From Paenibacillus gorillae (GTDB taxonomy: Bacteria; Bacillota; Bacilli; Paenibacillales; Paenibacillaceae): DNA of 64,000 nt. The DNA lies in the NCBI RefSeq assembly GCF_000513275.1, contig NZ_CBVJ010000014.1:1-64000 (forward strand). The letters are read 5' to 3'. The notes below the pieces were generated by a model. That model saw only the letters and a list, made by a program, of their open reading frames with translations, was not told the origin of the DNA and made no database searches. Both the position numbers and the translations under genes were made by a program. Positions within the stretch are counted from its first letter, which is position 1. The number at the start of each line of letters is the position of its first letter. Shown in pieces: positions 1 to 8,790 of the stretch.

Positions 1-690
1 CTGGATGAAGGTAAAGTATGGACGATCGGCGGTTTCCCGCTTCCTGACGGCTCGTTCTGGCAATATCGCGAGCCTGATGCGGTCGTTATCGTAAGGAACG
101 GCATTCTTTATGTAAGAGCGCCGTTGAGCCGTAAGCATGATGGAGTTCAAATTCTTGATAATGCGAAGCATATGTACTACTCGGCGAAACCGGTCGAAGT
201 GCCGGAGAATGGCGAGATCAGCTTTGAATTGCAAATTCGTGCCCGTTCGCAAAACACGGTGCCAGGAGATCTATACGACGGTTATGTCTCATTAAATCTG
301 CTCGACTTCACAACTGGCGGAGCGCTGGATTTCTTTGCTGGTAATGATAAATACGCAAGTGTCTATGCTGTGCTGCCTTTCCCGGGCGTTCCTGTGCCGG
401 AATCGGACAAGACCCGCTTTTTTTGCATTTTTAAAGAAGCAGAAGATTTCAACGCTAGAGAGTTTAATACGTACAAGATCACTTATAATCGGGCAGAAGA
501 TGAAATTGTGTTTTTCGTCAACGGCCGGGAAGTGCGCAGGGAAAAAGGCGTGCCGGTTAAATTCAATCAGTTCACTGTTGCTTTGGGCATTATGACGGAG
601 AAGGACCTGACGCCAGAGGGCAGCGTGTCGATTCATGGGCAGACTGTAATTGGAGAGTATTCGCCCATTACAATTACTGTAACCGAATAA
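1..690 (+). CDS. DUF6081-like protein of unknown function (5' truncated by window edge)
   Basis: The frame is open from the first base, so the true start lies to the left. About 229 residues are visible up to the TAA. The text resembles the DUF6081 family as I recall it: an N-terminal PLPDGSFWQYREPDAVV stretch, the block ILDNAKHMYYS, then LYDGYVSLNLLDF, a PFPGVPVPE segment and a C-terminal FTVALGIMTEK. The alternating short strands suggest a concanavalin/lectin-like beta sandwich (inference). No signal peptide or catalytic motif is visible in this part. A strong terminator follows, so this is the end of its transcript. Function is unknown; the family name is moderately sure. Confidence 0.65.
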   Translation: MDEGKVWTIGGFPLPDGSFWQYREPDAVVIVRNGILYVRAPLSRKHDGVQILDNAKHMYYSAKPVEVPENGEISFELQIRARSQNTVPGDLYDGYVSLNLLDFTTGGALDFFAGNDKYASVYAVLPFPGVPVPESDKTRFFCIFKEAEDFNAREFNTYKITYNRAEDEIVFFVNGREVRREKGVPVKFNQFTVALGIMTEKDLTPEGSVSIHGQTVIGEYSPITITVTE

Positions 691-728
691 TTAACGAATA
701 ATTACCCAGGAAATTATTGACGGCAAAT

Positions 729-768
729 GGACTCGCGAAGGCTTTAACAACGCGGGTCCGTTTTTTTT
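729..768 (+). terminator. Rho-independent terminator after the DUF6081-like gene
   Basis: A 9-bp stem (729-737 with 751-759, one G-T pair) closes a 13-nt loop and is followed by eight T residues. Confidence 0.85.
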
Positions 769-858
769 CGCCAAATGAATGTAGACATAGGGTTGACGAC
801 CCAATCCGATCAACGCTATGGTTAAAGATACCTAGATGAATAAAAAGGAGCTGCACCG

Positions 859-2280
859 ATGCTTTTCGTGTTGATCGCGCTATGGGGCGTTGCATTAATA
901 TTGCTTTTATCCGATTCGAGATCGGCGATCAACCGGCGGCTGAGCGGGGTTGCATTTACAGGCGGTGCAGGCGCTTTGGCCGCAGTTATTGACGGTACGA
1001 TTATTCCGCATGTGGAGGCAGTTTCTTCCTCCAGCGAAACAGCCGTGCAAATGCTGTATATGATGCAGGCTGCTTCCTCGCTGACCTCCTACTATGGCTT
1101 GCCTTATACGTTTCTGTTGTTCTCGCTTGCTTATCGTCCGATTAAGCCGTTGACGAGACTTGGCCTTACGCTTCCTCTGCTGCTGTTTGTGCCGATTGCC
1201 TTATGTCTGCTGTTCACCCCAGGCTATAACGAGCTGTATCCGGTTACCTATAAAATTGTTGTGTGGTGGGCGGTTCCGTATATGCTGTTCGGGACGGTCA
1301 ATGTACTGTTAAAACGCAATGGACTGGCTTCGCAAGCGCGCAAGCATGCCATAGTATGCCTCGCGGTGCTTCCGACCGTGCTGCTTAGCATGACGATGAG
1401 CTATGTGCTGCCTAGCTTTGGCATGCTGCGCATGTGGGTGTACAATACTTGGTTCGTAAGTATCGGTGTAGCCGTGTTCCTGATTGGGATGTTCACTTAC
1501 GGCTTTATGGGTGTCCGAATTCTGATCGAGCGGCGGAGGCTGGATACGACGCTTCGGGCAGTGACATCAGGCACGGCCATCCTCAATCATGCGATCAAAA
1601 ACGACGTCGGGAAAATGAGGCTGTTCGGCGAAAAAATGAAAGCCTATGCCATCGAGACAGGGCAAACGGAGCTGCTTGCAGACGTCGAGACGGTCTTACA
1701 TACATCGCGCCACATCCAGGAAATGATTGGCCGGGTTCACCGGCGGACGGAGGATTTGCAGCTGCGAACGACTGCTGTCGATCTTAATACGTTTATCGAA
1801 AAGACAATCGAATCCTTTAAGCCGATGCTCGGCAGCATCAGGTTGCGGCTTGAACTGCCGGAGGTAGATTGGAGAGTGACGATCGATCCTGCGCAGGTTG
1901 GGGAATCCATGTCTAATTTAATCTCCAATGCGCTGGAAGCGATGAAGGGCGACGGCGAGCTTGTTGTTCAGCTTAAGGAAACGAAACGGGAGCTATGGAT
2001 TCGGATCGCGGATACGGGTCCCGGCATGGGAAAAGCACAGGCGGTAAAGGCGCTGGAGCCGTTTTTTACGACAAAAAGCGGTGACGGAGCCAACTTTGGC
2101 CTCGGCCTGCCCTATGCCTATAACGTTATGCGCAAGCATGGCGGCACCTTGCAAATCGCCAGCCGGCGGGGTGAGGGGACGTCAGTGAATCTCGTATTTA
2201 GAAAAAATGCGGTGCGTGCGGTGAGAATAGAGCCGGAAGCCGAAGCGCCGGTTATTGAAGGGAGGGAAGCAAATGGATAA
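859..2280 (+). CDS. Membrane sensor histidine kinase
   Basis: The protein has 473 residues. The N-terminal ~220 residues are strongly hydrophobic, with about six to seven membrane segments and little extracytoplasmic sequence, so it probably senses within the membrane. A dimerisation helix follows with candidate phospho-His in ILNHAIKNDVGK (about residues 240-250), an unusual H-box. The ATPase domain has the N-box NLISNALEAM, G1 box ADTGPGMG and G2 region GLGLPYAYNVM. The ATG has a good AAAAAGGAG ribosome site. The stop overlaps the start of the downstream response regulator by 8 nt, so the two are translationally coupled and are presumably partners. The signal is unknown. Confidence 0.9.
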   Translation: MLFVLIALWGVALILLLSDSRSAINRRLSGVAFTGGAGALAAVIDGTIIPHVEAVSSSSETAVQMLYMMQAASSLTSYYGLPYTFLLFSLAYRPIKPLTRLGLTLPLLLFVPIALCLLFTPGYNELYPVTYKIVVWWAVPYMLFGTVNVLLKRNGLASQARKHAIVCLAVLPTVLLSMTMSYVLPSFGMLRMWVYNTWFVSIGVAVFLIGMFTYGFMGVRILIERRRLDTTLRAVTSGTAILNHAIKNDVGKMRLFGEKMKAYAIETGQTELLADVETVLHTSRHIQEMIGRVHRRTEDLQLRTTAVDLNTFIEKTIESFKPMLGSIRLRLELPEVDWRVTIDPAQVGESMSNLISNALEAMKGDGELVVQLKETKRELWIRIADTGPGMGKAQAVKALEPFFTTKSGDGANFGLGLPYAYNVMRKHGGTLQIASRRGEGTSVNLVFRKNAVRAVRIEPEAEAPVIEGREANG

Positions 2281-2977
2281 CGGGCAAGGCATAGAGCCGA
2301 TCCGAATATGGATCGTGGAGGACGATAAAGATTGGCTGCGCGGATTAACCGCTTATTTGGGCGGACAGCCGGGATTTTCACTCGTGTTTACCGCCAGTAC
2401 GCCAGAAGAGGTCGAACAGGCGCTCGAAGAGGGCTTGGCACCGCCGGATGTCGTTCTGATGGACATTATGCTGCAAGGCCAGCCGGAAGGTGTTCGATTG
2501 GCCGAAGCCGTTGCTCTCTCAACCGGAGCGCGTGTCATTATGCTGACTTCAATGGAGGAAAAGGAACTCATTTTACGTTCTTTTCAAGCGGGGGCTATCG
2601 ATTATCAGATCAAGTCCGAATTTGAAACGCTGCCGGATGTGATCCGGGGCGCAGCAAAACGGCAGTCGACGATAAGTGCTGCGGCCGCCGAGCAAATGCG
2701 GGAAGAATTCCGCCGGCTGAAAAAGCTGGAGCGAGAGTTTGAAGCCAAGAAAATGAGCGACCGTATCACGCCTGCTGAGTTACAGCTTCTAGAGCTGATT
2801 GATGAGGGTTACACGCAAACGCAGATTGCTGACAAGCTTGTTGTTTCTGTCCGTACGGTTAAAAACCATATTAACAACGTGCTGAAGAAGCTGCAGTTTA
2901 GCGGCTCCAAGGAAGCTGCCCGCGAAGCGAAGGCTATGGGGTTGTTTAAGCGTGATAACGATGAGGGTAGCGTGTAG
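2273..2977 (+). CDS. NarL/FixJ-type response regulator
   Basis: A two-domain regulator of 234 residues from the ATG at 2273, chosen because GGAGGG lies 6 nt upstream; an in-frame TTG at 2255 would precede that site. The receiver has the acidic pair in IWIVEDDKDW, the phospho-acceptor Asp in VVLMDIML, the switch Thr in VIMLTSMEE and the conserved Lys in YQIKSE. A short linker with charged helices leads to a LuxR/GerE helix-turn-helix with the recognition helix at VSVRTVKNHINNVLKKL. It overlaps and follows the histidine kinase, which presumably phosphorylates it. Targets cannot be read from the sequence. Confidence 0.92.
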   Translation: MDNGQGIEPIRIWIVEDDKDWLRGLTAYLGGQPGFSLVFTASTPEEVEQALEEGLAPPDVVLMDIMLQGQPEGVRLAEAVALSTGARVIMLTSMEEKELILRSFQAGAIDYQIKSEFETLPDVIRGAAKRQSTISAAAAEQMREEFRRLKKLEREFEAKKMSDRITPAELQLLELIDEGYTQTQIADKLVVSVRTVKNHINNVLKKLQFSGSKEAAREAKAMGLFKRDNDEGSV

Positions 2978-3263
2978 ACCGGGGTCGCTGCGCGTTTTGG
3001 TTCATGCTGCCGTACTTGATTCCCATTTTTCTATCGCGTTCGCGATGACAAATGGGTCGAATCTGCGCAAAGTCATCCTGAACTAAAAACGCTCCGCTCA
3101 CCCACGTTGAACCACACACTACTTTGGACCATACACTATTTAAAGTTCTTGAGATAGCTGTTGCAGAATAGCGTCACGTTCCCCTAGTGGTCCGTACTAA
3201 TCAATCGAGCACTAAACATCTGTAGTCATGGCAGATGAGGATGAGTGGCGGCTGAGAATGAGT

Positions 3264-3449
3264 CAAAATGTAAAAATACAGGTTGTTTGCTGCGAAATTG
3301 GCGATTTATCGCATCAAAATGCAAAAGTGCAGGTTGATCGACCCAATTAGCGCTAATAAACCGGATTTCAAAATTTTTAAATGTATTTTTACATTTTGAG
3401 GGCGGTTTTGGGCCACATAAGGCAAAACAAAATGTACTTTTGCATTTTG
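3264..3449. repeat. 186-bp four-unit palindromic element, copy A
   Basis: Four copies of a 17-nt unit, consensus CAAAATGYAAAARTRCA: forward at 3264-3280 and 3315-3331, reverse-complement at 3382-3398 and 3433-3449. Steps between the CAAAATG/CATTTTG hexamer-plus-G anchors are 51, 77 and 51 nt, identical to copies B (18833) and C (37011). The spacers are poorly conserved between copies while the lengths are fixed. See findings. Confidence 0.9.
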
Positions 3450-3596
3450 TTCCTTTGTGGAATGCGAGTGCAAGAAGTTAGGCACAATTCTGCGCGTTTT
3501 CAAATGCGAAGAGGATGGCCGAAATTACAGTAGGTAACTTAGGATAACTATAGAGGAAGCGAGAATCGGCGCGGATCAGGAAGGTCTGCTGACCAG

Positions 3597-3626
3597 GTAC
3601 CAACTAAAGTTGGTACTATTTTTTTT
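3597..3626 (+). terminator. Hairpin plus T-run upstream of the YwaF-like gene
   Basis: A perfect 9-bp stem (3597-3605 with 3608-3616) with a very tight 2-nt loop is followed by T-rich sequence. It could end read-through from the left or act as a leader attenuator for the gene at 3684. No T-box or riboswitch core was found next to it. Confidence 0.6.
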
Positions 3627-3683
3627 GCCCTTTTTCCATAAAAATGAAGCTATCAAAGTAATTCGAAAAGCGAGGAATTCACT

Positions 3684-4352
3684 ATGGTGTGGTTAGTAAC
3701 CTTAGTTGTCGCGGCAGCAATTATACTATTGCGGCAGCCGCTTCGAAAGCCGGGAACCAACAAAGCAGTCCGATGTACGCTCGCGGCATTGCTTGTGGCC
3801 TGTGAGCTGTCTTTTCAGAGCTGGTATGTGCTGGGGGGCACTTGGGGCGTGCATGCGCTTCCGTTTCAACTCTGCAGCATGATGGTGTTATTTTCAGCCG
3901 TACTGCTCATTAGCCGAAACGCCAAATTGGGCGATGTCGTGTTCTTTCTCGGCATATTGGGCGCCTTGCAAGCGCTGCTGACACCTAACCTGGATTACAA
4001 CTTCCCGCATTTCCGCTACTTTCATTTTTACGCCGCTCATATTGGCATTATTGCAGCCTGTCTGTTCTGGGCAGCAGTGGAGCGTTACCGGCCAAGTCTT
4101 AAATCAGCGGTCAGAGCATATGTATGGCTGCACTTGCTGGCTGTCCCGGCAGCCATCACCAATACCGCAACAGGCACTACGAACTTTATGTTTTTGGCGC
4201 GTAAGCCCGATACGGCTTCGTTACTGGATCTGCTTGGCCCTTGGCCCTGGTATTTGCTGCAGCTGGAGCTTGTCGTAATCGCGTTAATTCTAATATTGCT
4301 CGGTTTAATGAAAATCATGGAATGGTCAACAAATAGGAGGAATGAAATATGA
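3684..4352 (+). CDS. TIGR02206/YwaF-family integral membrane protein
   Basis: 222 residues with about six to seven hydrophobic segments. It resembles the YwaF (TIGR02206) family: LPFQLCSMM in the second segment, LTPNLDYNFPHFRYFHFY before the next helix, and the C-terminal pattern NFMFLARKP followed by GPWPWYLLQLE. The biochemical role of the family is unknown. Its stop overlaps the next gene by 4 nt (ATGA), so both are made from one message, and the two membrane proteins probably act together (inference). Confidence 0.85.
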   Translation: MVWLVTLVVAAAIILLRQPLRKPGTNKAVRCTLAALLVACELSFQSWYVLGGTWGVHALPFQLCSMMVLFSAVLLISRNAKLGDVVFFLGILGALQALLTPNLDYNFPHFRYFHFYAAHIGIIAACLFWAAVERYRPSLKSAVRAYVWLHLLAVPAAITNTATGTTNFMFLARKPDTASLLDLLGPWPWYLLQLELVVIALILILLGLMKIMEWSTNRRNEI

Positions 4353-5986
4353 ATTACGGAACGCTGATTAAAAAGCATGGAACGTCGCTCTTGGGTGCGC
4401 TGTTTGTCCTGATCGCCTGCATTACACTGTTTAAGTACACGATCGATAGAGGCTGGATTAACGATTCGATGAAAATCGGGCTTGGCCTTCTGTTCGGAAC
4501 AGGTCTTGCCATCGCAGGGTTCCGGTTGCAGCATCGGCCGATCGTTAGCCAAATCGTCATGGGCCTAGGCGCTTCTCTGCTGTACATGACGGTATCGTTC
4601 TCCGGCATTTTCTACGGGTTATGGGATTCAATGACGGTTCTTCTTGGCATGTCGGTCATTACAATTGCGGCAGCTGTGTATGCATACCGGTTCGATTCTA
4701 GGCTGCTAATGAACATCGCTTTACTGGGAGGCTTGCTGTCACCGCTTACGATGAGACCAGAAACCGACCAAGTATTCGCATTGTTTGTCTACCTTCTTGT
4801 CATTAATTGCGCGTTTCTCTACCTCAGCATCGTTAAGGGCTGGACAGAGCTTCGGACGGCTGCATTTGCCGGCAGCTGGCTGCTGTACACCGTTTATTTC
4901 TTTCAATTCAATCCTTTACTGGACGGGTTTTGGAGCATGCCGATCCGTTATGCGCTTGCCGCTTTCCTGTTCTATCAAATCGCTTTTCTTGTATCCTCAT
5001 GGAAAAACAAGCTTAGCTTCGACGGTCTTAATCTGTACCTCAGTGTGGCAAACGGCGTGCTGTTCGGATTCTGGGCGCTGCTGATCTGGAAAAACGATCT
5101 TCATTACGCTTATCCGCTCATCTTCATCGGTCTGGTCTTCATGCTGTCCGGATTCGTCGTTAACCGTCTTGTGCATAAGGTGGATGCCGCTGTTTCCGTC
5201 TATTGGACGGTAGGCCTTCTGCTTTTCCTGCTGGCTCTGAATCAGGCGGGCAATGGCATGGAGATTAAGCCGCTGGTCAACGTTTTTGTCTGGAGCATCA
5301 TTAGTATCGTACTCCTTGTGCTCGGACGTATTAACAAATGGCTTGCAGCCAATCTCATTTCCGTAGCAATCTGGATAATCGTAGGCTTTTACTGGTATAT
5401 CGTGACTTGGAGCACGCCGCGGGGTGAATGGTTTGGTGTGTACATTCCTTTCTTGAACTGGGGTGCTGTTGCTTGGATGCTGCTTGCGGCGATCGGCTTC
5501 TACTATGCTACCAGCATGAACATGTCGGGCTTGAAAGCAGGATCGAACCGGCTGTTGGCCAACATATATGCCACATTGTCGCATCTCATTATTGGAGGTC
5601 TGCTCACGCGTCAAATCGAAAATATTTTTACGGAATACTTTAACGGATCGTCCGGTATTTATATGAAGCTTACGCTAACAGTGACATGGGGTGTCTATGC
5701 GCTGCTGCTATTCCTCTGGGGCGCTTATCGGAGAGAATCCTGGTTCCGGTGGTTCGGTTCCGCTGTTCTTCTTCTCGTGGCCGTCAAAGCGATCTTTATG
5801 GATTTGAGTGGTAAAGAAAGCCTTTATAAAGTTGTCGTATTACTGCTGCTTGGCGTCATTTCGTTTGCGATTTCGTGGATTAACAACAAGTGGGGAGAAG
5901 GGGAGGCACAGAAACAGAAGCAACATCAGAGCCAGAACCACAACTCAAATCCCAATCCCAATCCAGACCCGAATCAGCTTCCTTAA
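4349..5986 (+). CDS. DUF2339-type polytopic membrane protein
   Basis: 545 residues and almost entirely hydrophobic, with about 14 or more predicted membrane segments. The layout matches DUF2339 membrane proteins, including GLGLLFGTGLAIAGFRLQ near the N terminus, LLGGLLSPLT, and a final WSFRWFGSAVLLL-like helix pair. The usual long N-terminal cytoplasmic part is missing. The C terminus is a low-complexity Asn/Pro/Gln tail (NPNPNPDPN), which is odd and may be tolerated drift. AGGAGG precedes the start, which overlaps the upstream YwaF-like gene. Function is unknown for the family. Confidence 0.8.
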   Translation: MNYGTLIKKHGTSLLGALFVLIACITLFKYTIDRGWINDSMKIGLGLLFGTGLAIAGFRLQHRPIVSQIVMGLGASLLYMTVSFSGIFYGLWDSMTVLLGMSVITIAAAVYAYRFDSRLLMNIALLGGLLSPLTMRPETDQVFALFVYLLVINCAFLYLSIVKGWTELRTAAFAGSWLLYTVYFFQFNPLLDGFWSMPIRYALAAFLFYQIAFLVSSWKNKLSFDGLNLYLSVANGVLFGFWALLIWKNDLHYAYPLIFIGLVFMLSGFVVNRLVHKVDAAVSVYWTVGLLLFLLALNQAGNGMEIKPLVNVFVWSIISIVLLVLGRINKWLAANLISVAIWIIVGFYWYIVTWSTPRGEWFGVYIPFLNWGAVAWMLLAAIGFYYATSMNMSGLKAGSNRLLANIYATLSHLIIGGLLTRQIENIFTEYFNGSSGIYMKLTLTVTWGVYALLLFLWGAYRRESWFRWFGSAVLLLVAVKAIFMDLSGKESLYKVVVLLLLGVISFAISWINNKWGEGEAQKQKQHQSQNHNSNPNPNPDPNQLP

Positions 5987-6070
5987 TCCGTCATTCATAC
6001 CGCTCATGCTTCTGGGGATTCTAACTGCGAAACGCGTCTGTTCGCGTATTTACCTAGGGGAGGCTGCATA

Positions 6071-6682
6071 ATGACGAATGCGATATCGAATGCTTATTTG
6101 GAGGCTGTAAAATCAAGACGCACTTATTATGGTATCAGCAAGGAGCAGGTGCTGCCGGATGAGAAAACTGTTGCACTTATTAGCGATGCGGTAAAATATA
6201 CCCCTTCTGCCTTCAACTCGCAAAGCGCCAATGTGCTTGTCTTGCTGGGAGACAGCCATAACAAGCTGTGGGATATTACAACAGAGGCACTGCGCGCTAT
6301 CGTGCCCGCCGACCAGTTCAGCTCGACGGCAGAGAGGCTGGGCTCATTTAAGAATGGCTACGGTACCGTGTTGTTTTTCGAAGACAATACGGTCGTAGAA
6401 GGGCTGCAGAAGCAATTCCCCTCTTATGCCGACAACTTTCCAAAGTGGTCGATGCAATCTTCCGGCATGCTGCAGCATGTCGTATGGACGCTGCTTGAGA
6501 GTGAAGGCTTCGGCGCTTCGCTGCAGCACTATAACCCGTTGATCGATGCGGAAGTGAAAAAGACGTGGAACGTTCCGGATTCATGGCTGCTCCTCGCCCA
6601 AATGCCTTTCGGCAAACCAACTGCACAGCCTGGTGACAAGGAGTTCAAACCGATCGAGGAACGGGTTAAAGTGCATAAATAA
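6071..6682 (+). CDS. Nitroreductase family protein (Frm2-like)
   Basis: 203 residues, a typical single-domain FMN nitroreductase. The N-terminal SRRTYYGISKE block and PSAFNSQSANVLVLLG match the FMN-phosphate binding part. GMLQHVVWTLLESEGFGASLQHYNP matches the dimer/flavin region of the fungal-Frm2-like subgroup (cd02140). WNVPDSWLLLAQMPFGKP is the conserved C-terminal block. Predicted NAD(P)H-dependent reduction of nitro compounds or quinones, with FMN; the physiological substrate is unknown. The ribosome site is AGGGGAGG. It is a single-gene unit ended by its own terminator. Confidence 0.88.
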   Translation: MTNAISNAYLEAVKSRRTYYGISKEQVLPDEKTVALISDAVKYTPSAFNSQSANVLVLLGDSHNKLWDITTEALRAIVPADQFSSTAERLGSFKNGYGTVLFFEDNTVVEGLQKQFPSYADNFPKWSMQSSGMLQHVVWTLLESEGFGASLQHYNPLIDAEVKKTWNVPDSWLLLAQMPFGKPTAQPGDKEFKPIEERVKVHK

Positions 6683-6698
6683 TCGAAATACCAATGAC

Positions 6699-6748
6699 GA
6701 GACCATCCCGCAGCGCTCCAATCCGCAGCGAGGATGGTCTCTTTTTTT
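6699..6748 (+). terminator. Rho-independent terminator after the nitroreductase gene
   Basis: A perfect 10-bp stem (6699-6708 with 6732-6741), with a GC-rich loop that can itself pair, is followed by seven T residues. Confidence 0.9.
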
Positions 6749-6838
6749 ATGCGGACTAGCCGTATGTTGTAAAAACATGTACAATAAAAACCGATACATC
6801 CTATAGAACCTGAATTATGAAGCAGCCAGGAGGACGAG

Positions 6839-7501
6839 ATGAGTATCGATCCGCGTACGATGACACAAATCATTCAACAGCAAATCAGGCCAAGTCTGGA
6901 CCCGCAGTCGGCAGGCAATACGCTTAACGCGAAAGACGAAAGCGGAGCTCCTTCCTTATTCGAGACGGTCTTATCCCAATATCAATCATCATCAATAGAT
7001 CCAGAGCTTGCTGCAGAGCTTGCCGCCAATCCGCTCGCTGCTTTAGCAGGCTTACCGCCTGTGCTTCGCTCAGCGAGTGCCGAACCCGCTCCGGGCAACG
7101 GGCAATATGAAGGCTTAATTGCTGCTGCTGCTGCTAAATACGGCGTTGATCCTGCATTGATCAGAGGTGTTATCCGCACAGAGTCGGGATTTAAAGCGGA
7201 TGCGGTCTCATCTGCCGGAGCAAAAGGCCTTATGCAGCTGATGGATGCGACGGCACGTTCGCTGGGCGTAACCGATTCCCTTGACCCTGCTCAAAATATC
7301 GATGGCGGCACTAAATATTTATCCTATCTGCTGCGCAAATACAACGGCAACGAACAAGTGGCGCTTGCTGCTTACAACGCCGGACCTGGACGGGTCGACC
7401 GTCTGGGTATTTCAACAGATGCTGAGCTGGCTGCCAATCTGAACAAGCTGCCGGAAGAAACGCAGCGTTATGTAACGAAGGTGCAGCAAGCGACTTATTA
7501 A
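6839..7501 (+). CDS. Lytic transglycosylase, SLT domain
   Basis: 220 residues. Residues ~1-85 are a low-complexity Ala/Pro-rich lead with no convincing signal peptide. Residues ~90-205 form a goose-lysozyme/Slt70-like domain. The catalytic Glu is in [11 protein letters not shown], followed by [12 protein letters not shown] and [12 protein letters not shown], the three standard motifs. It should cleave the MurNAc-GlcNAc bond of peptidoglycan with 1,6-anhydro product. The absence of a clear Sec signal is unusual for a cell-wall enzyme; export by another route or action after lysis is possible. AGGAGG precedes the ATG. Confidence 0.88.
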   Translation: MSIDPRTMTQIIQQQIRPSLDPQSAGNTLNAKDESGAPSLFETVLSQYQSSSIDPELAAELAANPLAALAGLPPVLRSASAEPAPGNGQYEGLIAAAAAKYGVDPALIRGVIRTESGFKADAVSSAGAKGLMQLMDATARSLGVTDSLDPAQNIDGGTKYLSYLLRKYNGNEQVALAAYNAGPGRVDRLGISTDAELAANLNKLPEETQRYVTKVQQATY

Positions 7502-7599
7502 TGAGATTCATCCAGCTACACGGATAATGGATCACGATAGAGAGCCGCAGCGGCTTTCCTTCGTTGATCTTTTTATTTTTAGAAGTATAAAGGAAAGAA

Positions 7600-8790
7600 G
7601 TGTGGAAAGTCATGCTCTATTTCGACCATTGCGCTTCAACGCCTCCTTATCCGGAAGTGATCGATACTTTGGCGGAAGTGATGAAAGTCCATTATGCGAA
7701 TCCGTCTTCTATTCACCGGGCGGGGGCGGAAGCCGATAAGCTTATCGGCCGCTCGCGGGCGCTGCTTGGGGAGCTGTTTGCTGTGAAGCCGGAGGAATGG
7801 GTGTTTACATCCGGGGGGACGGAAAGCAACAATACAGCTATTAAAGGAATCGCCAAGCAATATCGGACAAGAGGCAATCATCTTATAACAACGCAAATCG
7901 AACATGCTTCGGTATACGATACGTTCAGACAGCTGGAACGGGAAGGCTTTAAGGTAACCTATTTGCCTGTCAGCCAAACCGGTCATGTAGACGTGGAACA
8001 GCTTCGGCAGGCGATGACGGATGAGACGATTCTTGTCAGCGTCATGCACGTCAACAACGAGACGGGTGCAGTCCAGCCGATTGAGGCAATCGGAAGAATG
8101 CTCAAGTCTAGCTATCCGCGAACGATCTTCCATGTCGATGCCGTGCAAAGCATCGGCAAGCTTCCTGTTGTATTGAAGAACTGGGGCATTGATTTGCTTA
8201 GCGGTTCTGCTCATAAAGTCAGAGGTCCGAAGGGCGTAGGCATACTATATGTGCGCGAGGGCATTCAACTGTATCCGCTGCTGACTGGCGGCGCTCAGGA
8301 ACGCGGCTTCCGTGCCGGTACGCAAAATGTGCCGGGCATTGTCGCATCTGCAAAGGCGTTCCGTTTATCCATACAATCGGCGCAAGAGCGGAAGGAGCGA
8401 ATGGAGAAGCTGCGAGGTCAACTCGTGGAGATCGTGAATGCCATTCCTGAGCTGCGTATGAACGGCAGTGAAGATCCGCAGGAGATGGCGCCGCATATTG
8501 TACATTTTTCTTATCCCGGCATGAAACCCGAAGTTATCGTTCATTTATTGGAGGAACAGCAGATCATCGCCTCCACCAAGTCGGCTTGTTCTTCCAAGGA
8601 CAGCAAACCGAGCCGCGTGCTGCTGGCGATGGGGGCCGCCTTGCCGCAGGCAAGCGGAGGCATTCGGATCAGCTTTGGTGATGAGCATACGGAGCGCGAC
8701 GTGGAGACACTTGGCGAAGCGCTTAGACAGATGGTAGACAAGCTTAAACCGCTTGAAAGGGGTATAACGACAACACATGAATTACGATAA
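7600..8790 (+). CDS. nifZ: Cysteine desulfurase paired with ThiI (NifZ type)
   Basis: A class V aminotransferase-fold PLP enzyme of 396 residues. Visible motifs are TSGGTESNNTAIKG, the PLP lysine in SGSAHKVRGPKGVG, and the persulfide-forming Cys in STKSACSSKDSKPS. It removes sulfur from cysteine and passes it on. It overlaps thiI by 14 nt. In Bacillus subtilis the same pair (NifZ-ThiI) is known to make 4-thiouridine in tRNA without a rhodanese domain, and the ThiI here also lacks one, so that role is likely. The start is GTG at 7600 with AAAGGAA nearby; ATG at 7612 is an alternative and would give the family-like MLYFDHCAST start. Confidence 0.9.
   Translation: MWKVMLYFDHCASTPPYPEVIDTLAEVMKVHYANPSSIHRAGAEADKLIGRSRALLGELFAVKPEEWVFTSGGTESNNTAIKGIAKQYRTRGNHLITTQIEHASVYDTFRQLEREGFKVTYLPVSQTGHVDVEQLRQAMTDETILVSVMHVNNETGAVQPIEAIGRMLKSSYPRTIFHVDAVQSIGKLPVVLKNWGIDLLSGSAHKVRGPKGVGILYVREGIQLYPLLTGGAQERGFRAGTQNVPGIVASAKAFRLSIQSAQERKERMEKLRGQLVEIVNAIPELRMNGSEDPQEMAPHIVHFSYPGMKPEVIVHLLEEQQIIASTKSACSSKDSKPSRVLLAMGAALPQASGGIRISFGDEHTERDVETLGEALRQMVDKLKPLERGITTTHELR

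Larger units (their letters stand above)
2978..3683. other. 706-bp intergenic region carrying repeat element copy A
   Basis: No credible gene: open frames are short and lack ribosome sites. The region holds a 186-bp four-unit element (3264-3449) and, near its right end, a terminator-like hairpin (3597-3626). I see no obvious terminator just after the response-regulator gene. The rest is unassigned. Confidence 0.7.

Noticed and set aside
3264-3449. CRISPR array as an explanation of the regularly spaced 17-nt units
   Set aside because: Units are inverted in pairs, only four per locus, with unequal steps (51/77/51), and no cas genes are present.
3541-3626. Degenerate T-box leader before the YwaF-like gene, suggested by GGTACCAACT near a terminator
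   Set aside because: The T-box core and stem I motifs are missing; the match is just the hairpin arm.
7563-7590. TTGATC-N16-TATAAA promoter-like sequence before the cysteine desulfurase gene
   Set aside because: Transcription would start at or after the ribosome site, leaving no leader.
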